62,034 nt of DNA from Synergistaceae bacterium (GCA_031272035.1 JAISUO010000032.1:1-62034), one strand, 5' to 3'; positions 43,604 to 53,983 are shown, numbered from the stretch's first letter. Program-made: numbers and translations. The notes: generated from the letters alone by a model not told the origin.

Positions 43604-44602
43604 GTGAGCTACATGTACACGGTGGCGCGGCTCCGGGGGATGGAGAACCGTTTTTTGGAACCCTCGTTTTTTCTGAGACTCCTCGACAGCGTCACCACGG
43701 AGGACGCCCTCCGTACACTGGGGGAAACTCCTTATTCTCAGTGGTTTTCGGGCGGAAACGAGGTTAATTTCGACCGAATCATCGACGAGGAGCTGTGGCA
43801 CCTTTTCGACGAACTGAGGCAGTTCGTCCCGGACAGGGAACTGCTCGACCTTTACAGAATGCCCTACGATTTCAACAACGTAAAGGTCATCCTGAAAAGT
43901 CTTTTTCTGGCCAGAGAGAGCGGAGAGCGGCGTTACGACCTCCTTTCTCATCTCGGCTCGATGGATACGGAAAAAATGGTTCTCGCGATCGAGGGGGAGG
44001 AGTACGGCCTGCTGCCCTGGGGGCTGAACGACGTTGTTCCCCGCTGCTGGACGCTGTGGGATCAGACGAAAAGCACCCGTCAGGTGGAGCTTCTTCTGGA
44101 CGAGCACCTGTTCGCCTCCATGCGGAAGCTGGCCGAAAAACTGAAGATGCCCGCCGTCGTTCGGTGGGTGCGGCACAAAACGGACGCGGAAAACCTGAAA
44201 AACGCCGTTCGTCTGCAGCGCCTCGGTTTCGACGCCGCGGCGGCCCTTCCCTTTTTCCATCGAGGGGGGACCCTTCGGCCGGACGAAGTGGCGAAGCTTC
44301 TGGGGGAACCGCTGGAATCCTGGGGAAAATCCATTTCCCACGCCGGCATCAGCGCGACCCTTGATACGCTTCAGGATCATTCGGACGTGCAGGTCAGCCT
44401 TTCCGAGTTCACGAAGGCCCTCGACAATTATTTGATCCGGGTGCTGGAAAAGGCAAAATACATTTCGGACGCGCCGGAAAACGTCCTTCTCTATCTTCTG
44501 CAGAAGGATATGGAGGTTCGCAATCTCAGGACCGTCCTGGTTTGCGTCGCAAATGGACTGAATCGCGAGTTTGCAAGGAGGTTGCTGGGTCATGGCCGAT
44601 AG
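43604..44602 (+). CDS. ntpC: V-type ATPase subunit C (d)
   Basis: The 332-residue all-helical subunit bridges the central stalk and the K-ring. The N-terminal YTVARLRGMENRFLEPSFF and the central NNVKVILKS are typical. GTG 43604 is preferred, eight bases after GAGGAGG; the GTG at 43595 lies inside that ribosome site. The stop at 44602 overlaps the start of the F gene by 11 bases. Confidence 0.9.
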   Translation: MSYMYTVARLRGMENRFLEPSFFLRLLDSVTTEDALRTLGETPYSQWFSGGNEVNFDRIIDEELWHLFDELRQFVPDRELLDLYRMPYDFNNVKVILKSLFLARESGERRYDLLSHLGSMDTEKMVLAIEGEEYGLLPWGLNDVVPRCWTLWDQTKSTRQVELLLDEHLFASMRKLAEKLKMPAVVRWVRHKTDAENLKNAVRLQRLGFDAAAALPFFHRGGTLRPDEVAKLLGEPLESWGKSISHAGISATLDTLQDHSDVQVSLSEFTKALDNYLIRVLEKAKYISDAPENVLLYLLQKDMEVRNLRTVLVCVANGLNREFARRLLGHGR

Positions 44603-44930
44603 CGTTTCTCTGCCGATGGCGGCTATCGGCGATTACGAGATGGTTTTGCCGTTTCAGGCCGCAGGAGTGAAGCCGGTGGTTTTGAACGCGTCGAACCGCG
44701 GCGACTTCGAGCATATCCTCGAGAAACTGGCGAGGGAAAATTATGGCGTCGTCTTCATCCAGGAGGACCTGTTCATCGATTTCACCGCAAAAATCGAGGA
44801 AATCAACGACGCTTATCCGACGAGCGTTCTGCCCCTTCCCGGCCTTATGGGAAGCACAGGCGCCGGCCTGGCATCGATTCGCAACAGCGTCGAAAAAGCC
44901 GTAGGCATGGATATTTTTGCGGAAAGATAG
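44592..44930 (+). CDS. ntpF: V-type ATPase subunit F
   Basis: The 112-residue central-stalk protein has the Rossmann-like fold: SVSLPMAAIGDYEMVLPFQAAGV, a loop at YGVVFIQEDL, and LPLPGLMGSTG with the conserved P-G pattern. ATG 44592 follows AAGGAGG. The 132-base gap to the A subunit gene holds no other gene. Confidence 0.9.
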   Translation: MADSVSLPMAAIGDYEMVLPFQAAGVKPVVLNASNRGDFEHILEKLARENYGVVFIQEDLFIDFTAKIEEINDAYPTSVLPLPGLMGSTGAGLASIRNSVEKAVGMDIFAER

Positions 44931-45062
44931 CGCGGTGGATACGATAAGGAAACCGGGTCCGCTTTCTGAGGGCAGACGCCCGATTGCCGGAGGCGGGATC
45001 CCGATCCAAAATTGCAGAACAGTAAAAAAAGGGGCTCACAGGCCCTTGCGGAGGCGATAAAC

Positions 45063-46856
45063 GTGCCCAACGAAAAAATGATCAAAGGAGTTATCGAACG
45101 AATATCCGGCCCCCTGGTCGTGGCCAAGGGGATGTCCGGCGCAAGTATGTACGACGTGGTACAGATCGGAGAAATCGGGCTGGTGGGCGAGATCGTCGAG
45201 CTGAAAGGAGACCTGGCTTCCATCCAGGCCTACGAGGAAACATCGGGACTCAAGCCGGGAGAGCCGGTTGTCGGTCTCGGCGAACCCCTTTCCGTCGAAC
45301 TCGGCCCCGGCATCATCGAGCAGTTTTACGACGGGATTCAGCGTCCCCTGGAGCTCATCGAAAAGGCCGCGAAAAGCCATTTCATCTCCAGAGGCATCAG
45401 CGTTCCGGCCATTAACCGCACGAAGAAGTGGAAATTTGAACCTCGGGTCAAAGTGGGAGATGTGGTGGAAGAAGGCGACGTTCTCGGCATCGTGCAGGAG
45501 ACCGTGGTCGTGGAACACCGCATCCTGGTTCCCGTTGGAGTGAGGGGAACCGTCCGGGAAATCCGGGGCGGCGAGCACACCGTTGAAGAGGACATCGCCA
45601 TTCTCGACAGGGACGGCGTCTCTGTGGGCGTGAAGATGCTCCAGCGGTGGCCGGTGCGTCGTCCTCGTCCCGTGGCGAAGCGCCTTCCTCCCAACGTTCC
45701 CATGTCCACGGGACAGCGCATCGTGGACGCCTTCTTCCCCATCGCGCTGGGAGGGACGGCCTGCGTGCCCGGCCCCTTCGGCTCGGGGAAGACGGTCATT
45801 CAGCACCAGTTCGCCAAATGGGCCCAGGCCCAGATCGTGGTCTACGTGGGCTGCGGCGAGCGCGGAAACGAAATGACCGACGTGCTTCTGGAGTTTCCGG
45901 AGCTGGAAGACCCCCAGTCCGGGCAGCCTCTGATGAAGCGAACCACCCTGATCGCCAACACCTCCAACATGCCCGTGGCCGCCCGGGAGGCTTCCGTTTA
46001 CACCGCCATCACCCTGGCCGAGTATTACCGTGACATGGGCTATTCCGTGGCCCTCATGGCCGACTCCACCAGCCGGTGGGCGGAGGCTCTGCGCGAAATG
46101 TCCGGACGACTGGAGGAAATGCCGGGCGAAGAGGGATACCCCGCTTATCTGGGAACCCGTCTGGCCTCCTTCTACGAGCGGGCCGGACGCTGCATCGTCA
46201 AGGGCAAAGACGGACGGGAGGGCTCCATCAGCGTCATCGGGGCGGTTTCCCCTCCCGGCGGAGACCTTTCCGAGCCCGTAACCCAGAACACCCTCCGCGT
46301 GACGAAGGTCTTCTGGGGGCTGGACGCGAACCTGGCCTACCAGCGCCACTTCCCCGCCATCAACTGGCTTTCCAGCTACTCCCTCTACACCGCGACTCTG
46401 GACGAGTATTGGAACGACCGCTTCGACAACGAGTGGAGTCCTCTGCGCATCGAGGCCATGAGCCTTCTGGAGGAAGAAGACCAGCTTCGTGAGGTGGTGC
46501 GTCTGGTGGGTATCGACGCCCTTTCGAAAGAGGAGCGGATGGTTCTGGAGACGGCGAAATCCCTCCGCGAGGACTTCCTGCACCAGAACGCCTTCCACGA
46601 GGTGGATACCTACGCTTCGATGGATAAACAGTTCCGGATGCTTCGAACCATCGTCCGATTCCACCATCTGGGTATGGATGCCCTCAAAAAGGGCGCTCCC
46701 ATGAACGAGCTCTTCAATCTTCCCGTCCGGGAGCAAATCGCCAGGATGCGCTATCTGGAGGAAAAGGAGATCGACAAAATCGACACTCTGGGAGATACAA
46801 TGAAGGAACAGATCAACGGGCTTGTCCCGGCAGGTGGTGAAGCAAATGTTGCCTAA
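45063..46856 (+). CDS. ntpA: V-type ATPase catalytic subunit A
   Basis: The 597-residue catalytic subunit has Walker A GPFGSGKT (237-244), a bulge domain ([17 protein letters not shown]) typical of V-type A subunits, and the catalytic Glu in [10 protein letters not shown]. The start is GTG 45063 (GGAGGCGATAAAC before it); the frame is open to 45012. The reaction is ATP hydrolysis or synthesis coupled to ion flow through K. The gene lies between F and B. Confidence 0.96.
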   Translation: MPNEKMIKGVIERISGPLVVAKGMSGASMYDVVQIGEIGLVGEIVELKGDLASIQAYEETSGLKPGEPVVGLGEPLSVELGPGIIEQFYDGIQRPLELIEKAAKSHFISRGISVPAINRTKKWKFEPRVKVGDVVEEGDVLGIVQETVVVEHRILVPVGVRGTVREIRGGEHTVEEDIAILDRDGVSVGVKMLQRWPVRRPRPVAKRLPPNVPMSTGQRIVDAFFPIALGGTACVPGPFGSGKTVIQHQFAKWAQAQIVVYVGCGERGNEMTDVLLEFPELEDPQSGQPLMKRTTLIANTSNMPVAAREASVYTAITLAEYYRDMGYSVALMADSTSRWAEALREMSGRLEEMPGEEGYPAYLGTRLASFYERAGRCIVKGKDGREGSISVIGAVSPPGGDLSEPVTQNTLRVTKVFWGLDANLAYQRHFPAINWLSSYSLYTATLDEYWNDRFDNEWSPLRIEAMSLLEEEDQLREVVRLVGIDALSKEERMVLETAKSLREDFLHQNAFHEVDTYASMDKQFRMLRTIVRFHHLGMDALKKGAPMNELFNLPVREQIARMRYLEEKEIDKIDTLGDTMKEQINGLVPAGGEANVA

Positions 46857-48267
46857 GGAATACAGAACCGTTTCCGGCCTTTCCGGACCTCTGATGATGG
46901 TCGAAAACACGACGGACGTGCGGTTTGACGAGCTGGTGGAGATCGAGCTTCTCAACGGCGAAAAACGCCGGGGGCGCGTGCTCGAAATCGAATCCAACCG
47001 GGCGCTGGTTCAGGTTTTCGAGGGAACCAGCGGCATCGACATCTCCAATACGAAAGTTCACTTCCTGGGCAGAGTTCTGACGCTGCCCGTGGCGCGGACC
47101 ATGCTGGGGCGCGTTTTCAACGGGCGCGGCGAGCCCATCGACGGCGGCGCCGAGCTGATTCCGGAGCAGCGCCTCGACATCAACGGAATGCCGATGAACC
47201 CCTTCTCCCGGGACTTCCCCTCCGAGTTCATTCAGACCGGTATTTCCACCATCGACGGACTGAACCCGATGGTTCGCGGACAAAAGCTGCCGATCTTCTC
47301 GGCCAGTGGACTTCCCCACAACCGGATGGCCGCTCAGATCGCCCGTCAGGCCACCGTCATCAGCGGGCACGAGAACTTCGCGGTGGTCTTCGCGGCAATG
47401 GGAATCACGTTTGAAGAGGCCTCCTTCTTCATGGAGGATTTCCGCAAAACGGGCGCCCTGCAGCGAACCGTGCTCTACGTCAACCTGGCGGACGACCCGG
47501 CGATCGAGCGTATCACCACGCCCCGCATCGCCCTGACCGCGGCGGAGTATCTGGCCTTTGAATGCGATATGCACGTGGTGGTCATCCTCACGGACCTCAC
47601 GAACTACTGCGAGGCCCTGCGCGAAATTTCGGCCGCCCGCAAGGAGGTCCCCGGACGCCGCGGTTATCCCGGCTACCTCTACACCGACCTTGCGACGATG
47701 TACGAGCGGGCCGGACGCCTCAAGGGGAAGAAGGGTTCGATCACCCAGATTCCCATTCTGACCATGCCGGAAGACGACAAAACCCACCCCATCCCCGACC
47801 TCACCGGTTACATCACGGAGGGTCAGATCATTCTGAGCCGCGCCCTGCACCGCAGAGGCATCTACCCGCCGGTGGACGTGCTGCCCTCCCTTTCCCGTCT
47901 GAAGGACAAGGGTATCGGCAAGGAGAAAACCCGGGAGGACCACGCGGACCTGATGAACCAGCTCTTTGCCGCTTACGCCAGGGGCAAGGAGGCCAAGGAA
48001 CTGGCGGTCATCCTCGGCGAAGGCGCTCTGTCCGAGGAAGACAAGGCTTTTGCGAAGTTCTCGGACATTTTCGAGGACCGTTATATCCGACAGGGTGAGT
48101 ACGAGAATCGCACGGTCGAGGAAACGCTGGAATTGGGCTGGGAGCTTCTGACCATGATTCCGACGAAGGAACTGAAGCGTATCCGCGACGCGTATATCGA
48201 AAAGTACCTGAAGCCAAGACTCGAAAAGCTCGGAGCAAAGGCGGATTCCACAGGCGCCAGGAACTGA
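46846..48267 (+). CDS. ntpB: V-type ATPase regulatory subunit B
   Basis: The 473-residue non-catalytic partner alternates with A in the V1 hexamer. Seen: [23 protein letters not shown], a P-loop-position segment without the Walker lysine, and [23 protein letters not shown] 46846 overlaps the stop of the A gene by 11 bases and follows AGGTGGTGAAG. A TTG at 46822 is in frame but unneeded. Confidence 0.95.
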   Translation: MLPKEYRTVSGLSGPLMMVENTTDVRFDELVEIELLNGEKRRGRVLEIESNRALVQVFEGTSGIDISNTKVHFLGRVLTLPVARTMLGRVFNGRGEPIDGGAELIPEQRLDINGMPMNPFSRDFPSEFIQTGISTIDGLNPMVRGQKLPIFSASGLPHNRMAAQIARQATVISGHENFAVVFAAMGITFEEASFFMEDFRKTGALQRTVLYVNLADDPAIERITTPRIALTAAEYLAFECDMHVVVILTDLTNYCEALREISAARKEVPGRRGYPGYLYTDLATMYERAGRLKGKKGSITQIPILTMPEDDKTHPIPDLTGYITEGQIILSRALHRRGIYPPVDVLPSLSRLKDKGIGKEKTREDHADLMNQLFAAYARGKEAKELAVILGEGALSEEDKAFAKFSDIFEDRYIRQGEYENRTVEETLELGWELLTMIPTKELKRIRDAYIEKYLKPRLEKLGAKADSTGARN

Positions 48268-48283
48268 GAGGGGGCAGCCGGAG

Positions 48284-48904
48284 ATGGCACGCATCAACGT
48301 CAACCCCAACCGAATGGAGCTTTCGAAGCTGAAAAAACGCCTCGTGGTGGCTAAACGGGGGCATAAGCTTCTGAAAGACAAACAGGACGCCCTGATCAAA
48401 GCCTTTCTGGAGCGCGCTCGCGAAGGGAAAGTTCTGCGCGAGCAGGTGGAGGCCGAGCTGAAGGAGTGTTACGGTTCCTTCGTGCTTTCCAGAGCGCAAA
48501 TGACTCCGGAAATTCTGGAGCAGGCTCTGATGATTCCCGGGGCGAAGTGCAGCCTTGCCGTGAAATGGAAAAACGTCATGAGCGTTATGGTTCCGGAGTA
48601 CGACGTCAGCCAGGAGGGCTCCGCGGTGAACTATGGTTTTGCCTCCGTCCCTCTTCTTCTGGACGTGGCGCTGGAGCAGTTCGGAAAGCTGATTTTGCGT
48701 CTTCTCGATCTGGCGGCCAAAGAAAAGGCCATTCGCCTCATGGCGGGTGAGATCGAGCGGACCCGGCGGCGGGTCAACGCCCTGGAGTACGTCATGATCC
48801 CGAGTCTGACGGAAACCATCCGCTACATCACTATGAAGCTCGACGAACAGGACCGTTCGACCCTGAGTCGCCTGATGAAGATCAAGGAAATCGTTCGAAA
48901 GTGA
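48284..48904 (+). CDS. ntpD: V-type ATPase subunit D (central rotor shaft)
   Basis: The 206-residue protein is a long helical hairpin: NVNPNRMELSKLKKRLVVAKRGHKLLKDKQDAL in the first helix and IERTRRRVNALEYVMIPSL in the second. It turns inside the A3B3 head. It is the last gene of the operon, with a strong terminator after it. Confidence 0.94.
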   Translation: MARINVNPNRMELSKLKKRLVVAKRGHKLLKDKQDALIKAFLERAREGKVLREQVEAELKECYGSFVLSRAQMTPEILEQALMIPGAKCSLAVKWKNVMSVMVPEYDVSQEGSAVNYGFASVPLLLDVALEQFGKLILRLLDLAAKEKAIRLMAGEIERTRRRVNALEYVMIPSLTETIRYITMKLDEQDRSTLSRLMKIKEIVRK

Positions 48905-48913
48905 TCGATTCAT

Positions 48914-48953
48914 AAAAATCCCCCTCTCGTTCACAGCCGGGAGGGGGATTTTT
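48914..48953. terminator. Bidirectional terminator after the V-ATPase operon
   Basis: AATCCCCCTC (48917-48926) pairs with GAGGGGGATT (48941-48950), with A-run on the left and TTTTT on the right. It lies between the converging D gene and cheR. Confidence 0.85.
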
Positions 48954-49002
48954 CCGTCTTTCGTCCATTCTTCGGTGGGGTCGGTCGGGTCGGCGGGGTT
49001 CG

Positions 49003-49803
49003 TCAGCTGCGGGTGTAGAGAAAGGGACCTGCCGTGTCGAAGCCGATCTTTTTGTACTCAAAAATCTGCTCGGTGGAGCCCACGAGGAAATAACCCCCCG
49101 GCGCCAGAGCGTTGTAAAACTTTTTGTACAGAGCCGCCTTGGTTTCCGCGGTGAAGTAGATAACCACATTGCGGCACAGAATGACGTCGAAACCGCTTCC
49201 AAAGGCGTCGTCGATCATGTTGAACCGCTTAAAGGTCACACGTCGCCTGATGTCCGGAGTGACCTGGTACGTCTCCCCCCTGTCGGAGGTGGTGAAATAT
49301 TTTGTGAGATACTCGGAAGGGACGTTCAAAAGCTGGCGTTTCAGGTACACGCCCTTTTGCGCGATGGCAAGCGCGCCCTGATCGATGTCGCAGGCCAGAA
49401 CCGAAGGGCCCTCGATGCCGGAAACGGCGGCAAGAATAGCCAGAGAATAGGGCTCCTCTCCCGTGGCGCAGCCCGCGCTCCAAAGTTTCAGGTGACGATG
49501 TCCCCGCTTTCTCACCAGATCCGGAATCAACTGGTCTCGCAGCTTCCACCATTGCTTATCGTTACGAAAAAATTCCGACACGTTGATCGTCAGATGGTCC
49601 AAAAACTCGCGAAGCTTCTGATTGTCGTCATGAATCATGCTGAAGTACTCATCGTAGTTTTTAACGTTCCATCGTTCCATCAACATATGAACCCTGCGAT
49701 GAATCTGATTCTTATAAGAGTTCAGGTCAAGGCCTATAATCTTTTTCAGTTTTTGCTTAAAAACCTCGTAATCCGGAGAATTATAGAGATTGGATTCCTC
49801 CAT
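49003..49803 (-). CDS. cheR: CheR-type chemotaxis methyltransferase
   Basis: The enzyme methylates glutamates of chemoreceptors with S-adenosylmethionine. The N-terminal helical domain covers about residues 1-75; motif HLTINVSEFFRN is the receptor-recognition region; LWSAGCATGEEPYSLAI is the cofactor loop; and DVILCRNVVIYF follows. I prefer ATG 49803; the frame opens at TTG 49830 and another ATG at 49812 is directly on the ribosome site. No other chemotaxis genes are adjacent. Confidence 0.87.
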   Translation of the reverse strand: MEESNLYNSPDYEVFKQKLKKIIGLDLNSYKNQIHRRVHMLMERWNVKNYDEYFSMIHDDNQKLREFLDHLTINVSEFFRNDKQWWKLRDQLIPDLVRKRGHRHLKLWSAGCATGEEPYSLAILAAVSGIEGPSVLACDIDQGALAIAQKGVYLKRQLLNVPSEYLTKYFTTSDRGETYQVTPDIRRRVTFKRFNMIDDAFGSGFDVILCRNVVIYFTAETKAALYKKFYNALAPGGYFLVGSTEQIFEYKKIGFDTAGPFLYTRS

Positions 49804-49880
49804 CGCGGTCATCACCTCCCGGGATCTCAAAAAGCGAATTTTTGTCGCGCGCCGTGTTTTTCGGTCTTATGTATGATGCG

Positions 49881-50438
49881 TCACTCTTCCATAATCTCTT
49901 TTTCCTTTACTTTGGCGGTTTCTTCTATTTTTTTGATGAAGTCATCCGTAATGTCCTGCACTTCTTTGGAGTATTTCTTCAGTTCATCCTCGGTGATTTT
50001 GGAGTCTTTTTCCATCTTTTTCAAACTTTCCACGGCATCCCGCCGGTGGTTGCGCATGACGACCCGGGTCTCCTCCGCCTTTTTGGCCGTCAGCTTCGTC
50101 AGCTCCACCCGGCGCTCCCTCGTCAGCTCCGGCAGGGTCAGCCGTATGGCTTCTCCGTCGTTTTGGGGCGTGATCCCGAGGTTCGAGGCAAGAATGGCTT
50201 TTTCCACGGCCTTCAGGCTGCTGCGGTCGAATGGAGCAATTAAAATTTTGCGGTTCTCCGGAATCGTGATGTTCGCCATCTGCTTCAGAGGCGTCTGAGT
50301 CCCGTAGTAGTCGGCTTTGATGTCGCTCACCAGCCCCGGATGCGCGCGCCCCGTGCGTATGGCCAGATATTCGCCCTTCAAAAACTCCAGAGCTCTGTCC
50401 ATCTTTTCCCGCAGGCGTTTCACCTCAGTTTTCGGCAT
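49881..50438 (-). CDS. frr: Ribosome recycling factor
   Basis: The 185-residue L-shaped protein splits post-termination ribosomes with EF-G. The conserved IRTGRAHPGLVSDIKADYYGTQTPLKQMANITI segment is present in order, as is LPELTRERRVELTKL. It lies 128 bases after pyrH; in many bacteria it is followed by uppS, but here cheR follows. Confidence 0.95.
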   Translation of the reverse strand: MPKTEVKRLREKMDRALEFLKGEYLAIRTGRAHPGLVSDIKADYYGTQTPLKQMANITIPENRKILIAPFDRSSLKAVEKAILASNLGITPQNDGEAIRLTLPELTRERRVELTKLTAKKAEETRVVMRNHRRDAVESLKKMEKDSKITEDELKKYSKEVQDITDDFIKKIEETAKVKEKEIMEE

Positions 50439-50566
50439 TGTACAGGCCCTCCCGTTTTTTTTGCATAAATTTTTGTTCGTCTTTTTTTAATACACGTTTT
50501 TCAGTACACACGATTACGCAATCCGCTGTTGGTTCTGAAATTACCTGATTTTCATGAGCGTCGTTT

Positions 50567-51295
50567 TCATCCTGCATCGTTTTCATCGTGGACGACGGTT
50601 CCGATCCGGTCTCCCCGAACCAGCAGCGAGACCAGGTTGCCCTGTTTCAGTATATTCATGACGAGAATGGGGATTTTGTTTTCCATGCAGAGAGAAAAAG
50701 CCGAGGCGTCCATAACCTTGAAATTGCTGACCAGCGCTTCCCTGTAGGTGATGTCGGAGAGCAGACGGGCCGAGGGGTTCTCGCAGGGGTCCGCGTCATA
50801 AATGCCATCCACCTTTGTCCCCTTGACCATGCAGTCGACGTTCATCTCCGCCGCCCGCAGCGCGGCCGTGGTGTCCGTGGAAAAGTAGGGAGATCCCGTG
50901 CCGGCGGCGAAGATCACCACGCGCTCCTTTTCCATGTGCCGCAGAGCCCGTCTGCGAATGTAGGGTTCGGCCACAGCCCGCATTTCGATGGCGGTCTGAA
51001 CCCGGGTGGGAAGTCCCAGCTGCTCCAGAACATCCTGCAGGGCCAGCGCGTTGATCACCGTTGCCAGCATCCCCATGTAGTCCGCCTGAACCCGGTCGAT
51101 GCCCGTTTTTTCCATGTCCCTGCCCCGCAGCATATTTCCTCCCCCCACAACCATGGAAAGGGCGACTCCCGCGTTGTGCACGGCCGCAATTTCCTCGCCA
51201 ATGCGACGCATCATCTCGAAATCGAGGCCGAAGTGTTTATCGCCGGCCAGAACTTCACCGGACAGCTTGAGCAGTACCCGCTTATATCGAGGCAT
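50567..51295 (-). CDS. pyrH: UMP kinase
   Basis: The 242-residue amino-acid-kinase-fold enzyme phosphorylates UMP. Seen: RVLLKLSGEVLAGD, VVGGGNMLRG, VIFAAGTGSPYFSTDTTAALRAAEM, and VMDASAFSLC. I chose ATG 51295, eight bases after GGAGGTG. The 250-base gap to tsf has a likely terminator-like hairpin, so pyrH may have its own promoter. Confidence 0.94.
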   Translation of the reverse strand: MPRYKRVLLKLSGEVLAGDKHFGLDFEMMRRIGEEIAAVHNAGVALSMVVGGGNMLRGRDMEKTGIDRVQADYMGMLATVINALALQDVLEQLGLPTRVQTAIEMRAVAEPYIRRRALRHMEKERVVIFAAGTGSPYFSTDTTAALRAAEMNVDCMVKGTKVDGIYDADPCENPSARLLSDITYREALVSNFKVMDASAFSLCMENKIPILVMNILKQGNLVSLLVRGDRIGTVVHDENDAG

Positions 51296-51413
51296 TGCAA
51301 AACACCTCCGAGATTTCGGGCGAAAGCGTCTTTTTTCCATTTTTTCTCTCTTGTTTCTCTCCGCCTCTTCGGGGTCTCCCCCAACCTCTCCCGGAAACGA
51401 CGTCCTTCGCTCA

Positions 51414-51451
51414 TAAAATACTCCGACGCGGAAGAGCGCCCACGCCGGAGT
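51414..51451 (-). terminator. Terminator-like hairpin between tsf and pyrH
   Basis: On the minus strand ACTCCG...CG and CG...CGGAGT pair, followed by ATTTTATG. It lies past the tsf stop (51546) and before pyrH, so it may end or attenuate the rpsB-tsf transcript. Confidence 0.5.
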
Positions 51452-51545
51452 TCAAAACACAATCTTCCTATATAAGGCTTATAAGGCTCTTTTATAATCT
51501 CAAAAGCTCAGAATTCATTTTTCAAGATTAGTTTTCAAGATAAGG

Positions 51546-52142
51546 CTATTCTCCGATCATGAAGCGGGCGAATCGCTTTATGACGATATTCTCTCCCAGT
51601 TTGGCGATGAGATCAACCAGTAAATCCTTGATTTTTCTGTCCGGATCCCGAATGTACGCCTGCTCCAGAAGGCAGGTGGTTTCGTAAAATTTCCGCACCT
51701 TACCCTCGATGATTTTGTCGAGGCGGTCGGCGGGCTTGCCCTCGTCGATAAGCTGCTGACGGTAGATGGCCTTTTCCCTCTCCAGATCCTCCGCCGGCAC
51801 GTCCTCCGGCTTCAGATACAGGGGATTCGCGGCAGTGATGTGCATGGCGATTTCATGTCCCAGCTCGTTGAACTCGTCGGTTTTCGCCACGAAATCCGTC
51901 TCGCTGTTGATCTCCACCAGGGCCCCCACCTTGAAATTGTTGTGGATGTAGTGAAAAACACGCCCGTCGCTGGCCGTCCTCGCGGCTTTTTTCGCCGCCT
52001 TCGCCAGTCCCTTTTCTCGCAGGTAATCTATCGCTTTTTCAACGTCTCCGCCCGTCTCGGCCAAAGCCGCCTTGCAGTCCATCATACCCGATCCGGTGCG
52101 GTCTCTCAGTTCTTTTACTGCGTTTGCGCTAATCTCAGCCAT
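51546..52142 (-). CDS. tsf: Translation elongation factor Ts
   Basis: The 198-residue guanine nucleotide exchange factor for EF-Tu has the N-terminal UBA-like start AVKELRDRTGSGMMDCKAAL, then EKAIDYLREKGLAKAAKKAAR, and EINSETDFVAKTDEF. It is of the short single-lobe type found in many bacteria (about 200 residues, against 283 in E. coli). It follows rpsB by 31 bases, the normal order. Confidence 0.95.
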   Translation of the reverse strand: MAEISANAVKELRDRTGSGMMDCKAALAETGGDVEKAIDYLREKGLAKAAKKAARTASDGRVFHYIHNNFKVGALVEINSETDFVAKTDEFNELGHEIAMHITAANPLYLKPEDVPAEDLEREKAIYRQQLIDEGKPADRLDKIIEGKVRKFYETTCLLEQAYIRDPDRKIKDLLVDLIAKLGENIVIKRFARFMIGE

Positions 52143-52173
52143 TTATAAAAGCTCCCCTCTCTCTGTTCTCGCT

Positions 52174-53001
52174 CTAGGCGTCTTCGGTGTTTTCCGGATC
52201 GTAAGCCTCGTGCAGGCGCTCTCTGACGGCAATGATGTCATCTTCACTGACGTCCACCGCAGGCGCCGCCTCTTCCGCCGGGGCTTCTTCCCTTGTCTCC
52301 GGCTCCTCGACGGCGTCCTCGCCCTGACGACCCTCGATAACCGCGTTGGCCATGAGGCCGGCAATCAGCTTGATGGCGCGGATGGCATCGTCGTTTCCAG
52401 GGATGGGATAGTCGATCACCTCAGGGTCGCAGTTGGTATCCACGATGGAAACCACCGGAATCCCCAGCCTGCGGGCCTCGGCGATGGCGTTCTCCTCCCG
52501 CCTGGGGTCGATGAGGAAAAGAGCGTCCGGCACGCCGTCCATTTTAGCGATGCCGCCCAGATATTTTTCCAGCTTGGACTGTTCCTTGCGGAGGGTTGCC
52601 ACTTCTTTCTTGGAAAAAGTTTCCCATGTGTTGTTTTCGTCGTATTTGCGGAGCTCCAGCATACGCACCACCCGTCTGCGTATGGTGGGGAAATTGGTCA
52701 TGAGACCCCCCAGCCACCTCTGGTTGATGTAGTGCTGCCCGCACCGCAGAGCCTCGTCGTGAATGGTCTCCTGCGCCTGCCGCTTGGTTCCCACAAAGAG
52801 CACGGTGCCCCCGGAGGCCGCAACCTCACGGATGAAGTCGTAGGCCTTCTCCAGACCCCTCACCGTCTTCTGCAGATCGATGATGTAAACCCCGTTGCGC
52901 TCCGTAAAAATATAGGGTTTCATCTTGGGGTTCCATCGTCGCGTCTGATGACCGAAATGAACTCCGCACTCCAGCAACTGCTTCATACTTACAACTGCCA
53001 T
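52174..53001 (-). CDS. rpsB: 30S ribosomal protein S2
   Basis: The 275-residue protein starts [26 protein letters not shown] and contains [14 protein letters not shown] and [15 protein letters not shown]. The last 40 residues are acidic and Ala/Glu-rich. It is first of rpsB-tsf. GGAGGCTGAAAAA precedes the ATG, inside a structured leader. Confidence 0.96.
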   Translation of the reverse strand: MAVVSMKQLLECGVHFGHQTRRWNPKMKPYIFTERNGVYIIDLQKTVRGLEKAYDFIREVAASGGTVLFVGTKRQAQETIHDEALRCGQHYINQRWLGGLMTNFPTIRRRVVRMLELRKYDENNTWETFSKKEVATLRKEQSKLEKYLGGIAKMDGVPDALFLIDPRREENAIAEARRLGIPVVSIVDTNCDPEVIDYPIPGNDDAIRAIKLIAGLMANAVIEGRQGEDAVEEPETREEAPAEEAAPAVDVSEDDIIAVRERLHEAYDPENTEDA

Positions 53002-53039
53002 TTTTTCAGCCTCCTGATGGTTTTTCCTCCACGGAAGAT

Positions 53040-53080
53040 CCCCTGAAAATCCCGCCTGAAACGGGACACCCTTTCAGAGG
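53040..53080 (-). promoter_or_regulatory. Structured 5' leader of rpsB
   Basis: On the minus strand CCTCTGAAA pairs with TTTCAGGGG (arms at 53072-53080 and 53040-53048), with an inner stem CCCG/CGGG. A TATACT that may be the -10 box lies at about 53115. S2 is known to repress its own mRNA in several bacteria; whether this stem mediates that is an inference. Confidence 0.45.
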
Positions 53081-53124
53081 ACACAACACCCCCGTGTGTG
53101 TATTTAACACGCAACCCAGTATAA

Positions 53125-53160
53125 CACAAAAACTTCTCCCGGCATCGCCGGAGGAGGGGC
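53125..53160 (-). terminator. Terminator of plsY
   Basis: On the minus strand CTCCGGC, GAT and GCCGGGAG form a hairpin with one bulge, followed by AAGTTTTTG. It lies about 10 bases past the plsY stop and just before the rpsB promoter. Confidence 0.55.
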
Positions 53161-53166
53161 TCGTTT

Positions 53167-53769
53167 TTACGCGCCCACCCGATTCTCCGTCCCCCGGGCC
53201 AGACGCTCGATATTCGACCTGTGGCGATAGAAGACGAAACAGGCAAGAATCAGCGAAACGACGATGTAGGGCCAGGGAGCCTCCAGCATCCAGAAAAAGA
53301 CGGGCAGGGCCAGAAGAGAGGCCATGGAGGCCAGCGAGACGTATCGCGTCGTCCGCATGACGGCGTACCAGATCGCGCCGCTCATGAGAGCCACCGCGAA
53401 GGACTGGGGAGGCCAGAGAAAAAAGACCACGCCGTAGGTGGTCGCGACGCCTTTTCCCCCGTGGAATTTCAGCCACAGCGGGAAATTATGTCCCATAACC
53501 ACGGCAAAACCCGCCAAAGAAAGGAGCCCGGGCGCGATGGACGCGGAAGTGGCCGTAACGAGAAGGGCGAGAGCCCCCTTGAGCATGTCCATGACCGTCA
53601 CGAAAATGGCCCACTCTCTGCCGGCAACGCGCCCTACATTGGTAGCGCCGATATTTCCGGAGCCAACGGTACGAATATCCAGTCCCTTCACCAGCCTGAC
53701 CACAAGGTAGCCTGTGGGAATGGAGCCGATAAAATAGGAAACCGTCATCCACAGTATCGCGCTTCTCAC
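53167..53769 (-). CDS. plsY: Glycerol-3-phosphate acyltransferase PlsY
   Basis: The 200-residue integral membrane enzyme transfers acyl from acyl phosphate to glycerol-3-phosphate. Motifs seen are YFIGSIPTGYLVVRL (motif 1), GSGNIGATNVGR (2), and HNFPLWLKFHGGKGVATTYG (3). Five or six membrane segments fit. GTG 53769 is preferred, eight bases after GGAGG. The partner PlsX is not in the window. Confidence 0.92.
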   Translation of the reverse strand: MRSAILWMTVSYFIGSIPTGYLVVRLVKGLDIRTVGSGNIGATNVGRVAGREWAIFVTVMDMLKGALALLVTATSASIAPGLLSLAGFAVVMGHNFPLWLKFHGGKGVATTYGVVFFLWPPQSFAVALMSGAIWYAVMRTTRYVSLASMASLLALPVFFWMLEAPWPYIVVSLILACFVFYRHRSNIERLARGTENRVGA

Positions 53770-53923
53770 CTGTAACCCCTCCCTGAAATAAAAAATAAAA
53801 GGCGACAACGCTCGAATCGCCGTCCCCGGAATGAGCCTCGAACACTTTCATTTTATACCAAATTTTATCCCAAATCCTGCAGCAAATCTCGCGGCAAATC
53901 ACGGCAAAATTCCCGCCGCGCAC

Positions 53924-53947
53924 AAAAAAGGAGAGCTCTCGCTCTCC
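53924..53947 (-). terminator. Terminator of the RelA/SpoT-fold gene
   Basis: On the minus strand GGAGAGC, GAGA and GCTCTCC form a seven-pair hairpin followed by TTTTTT. It is 35 bases past the stop at 53984. Confidence 0.85.
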
Positions 53948-53983
53948 CCTCAGTTCTTTCACCCGCCCAAAGGCAAAGAAAGG

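Noticed and set aside
45036-46997. A 653-codon open frame antisense to the V-ATPase A gene
   Set aside because: It is the mirror of a well-conserved gene in GC-rich DNA, has no recognisable domain and no ribosome site. The same holds for long antisense frames at 25684-27906, 30562-32559 and 37600-39105.
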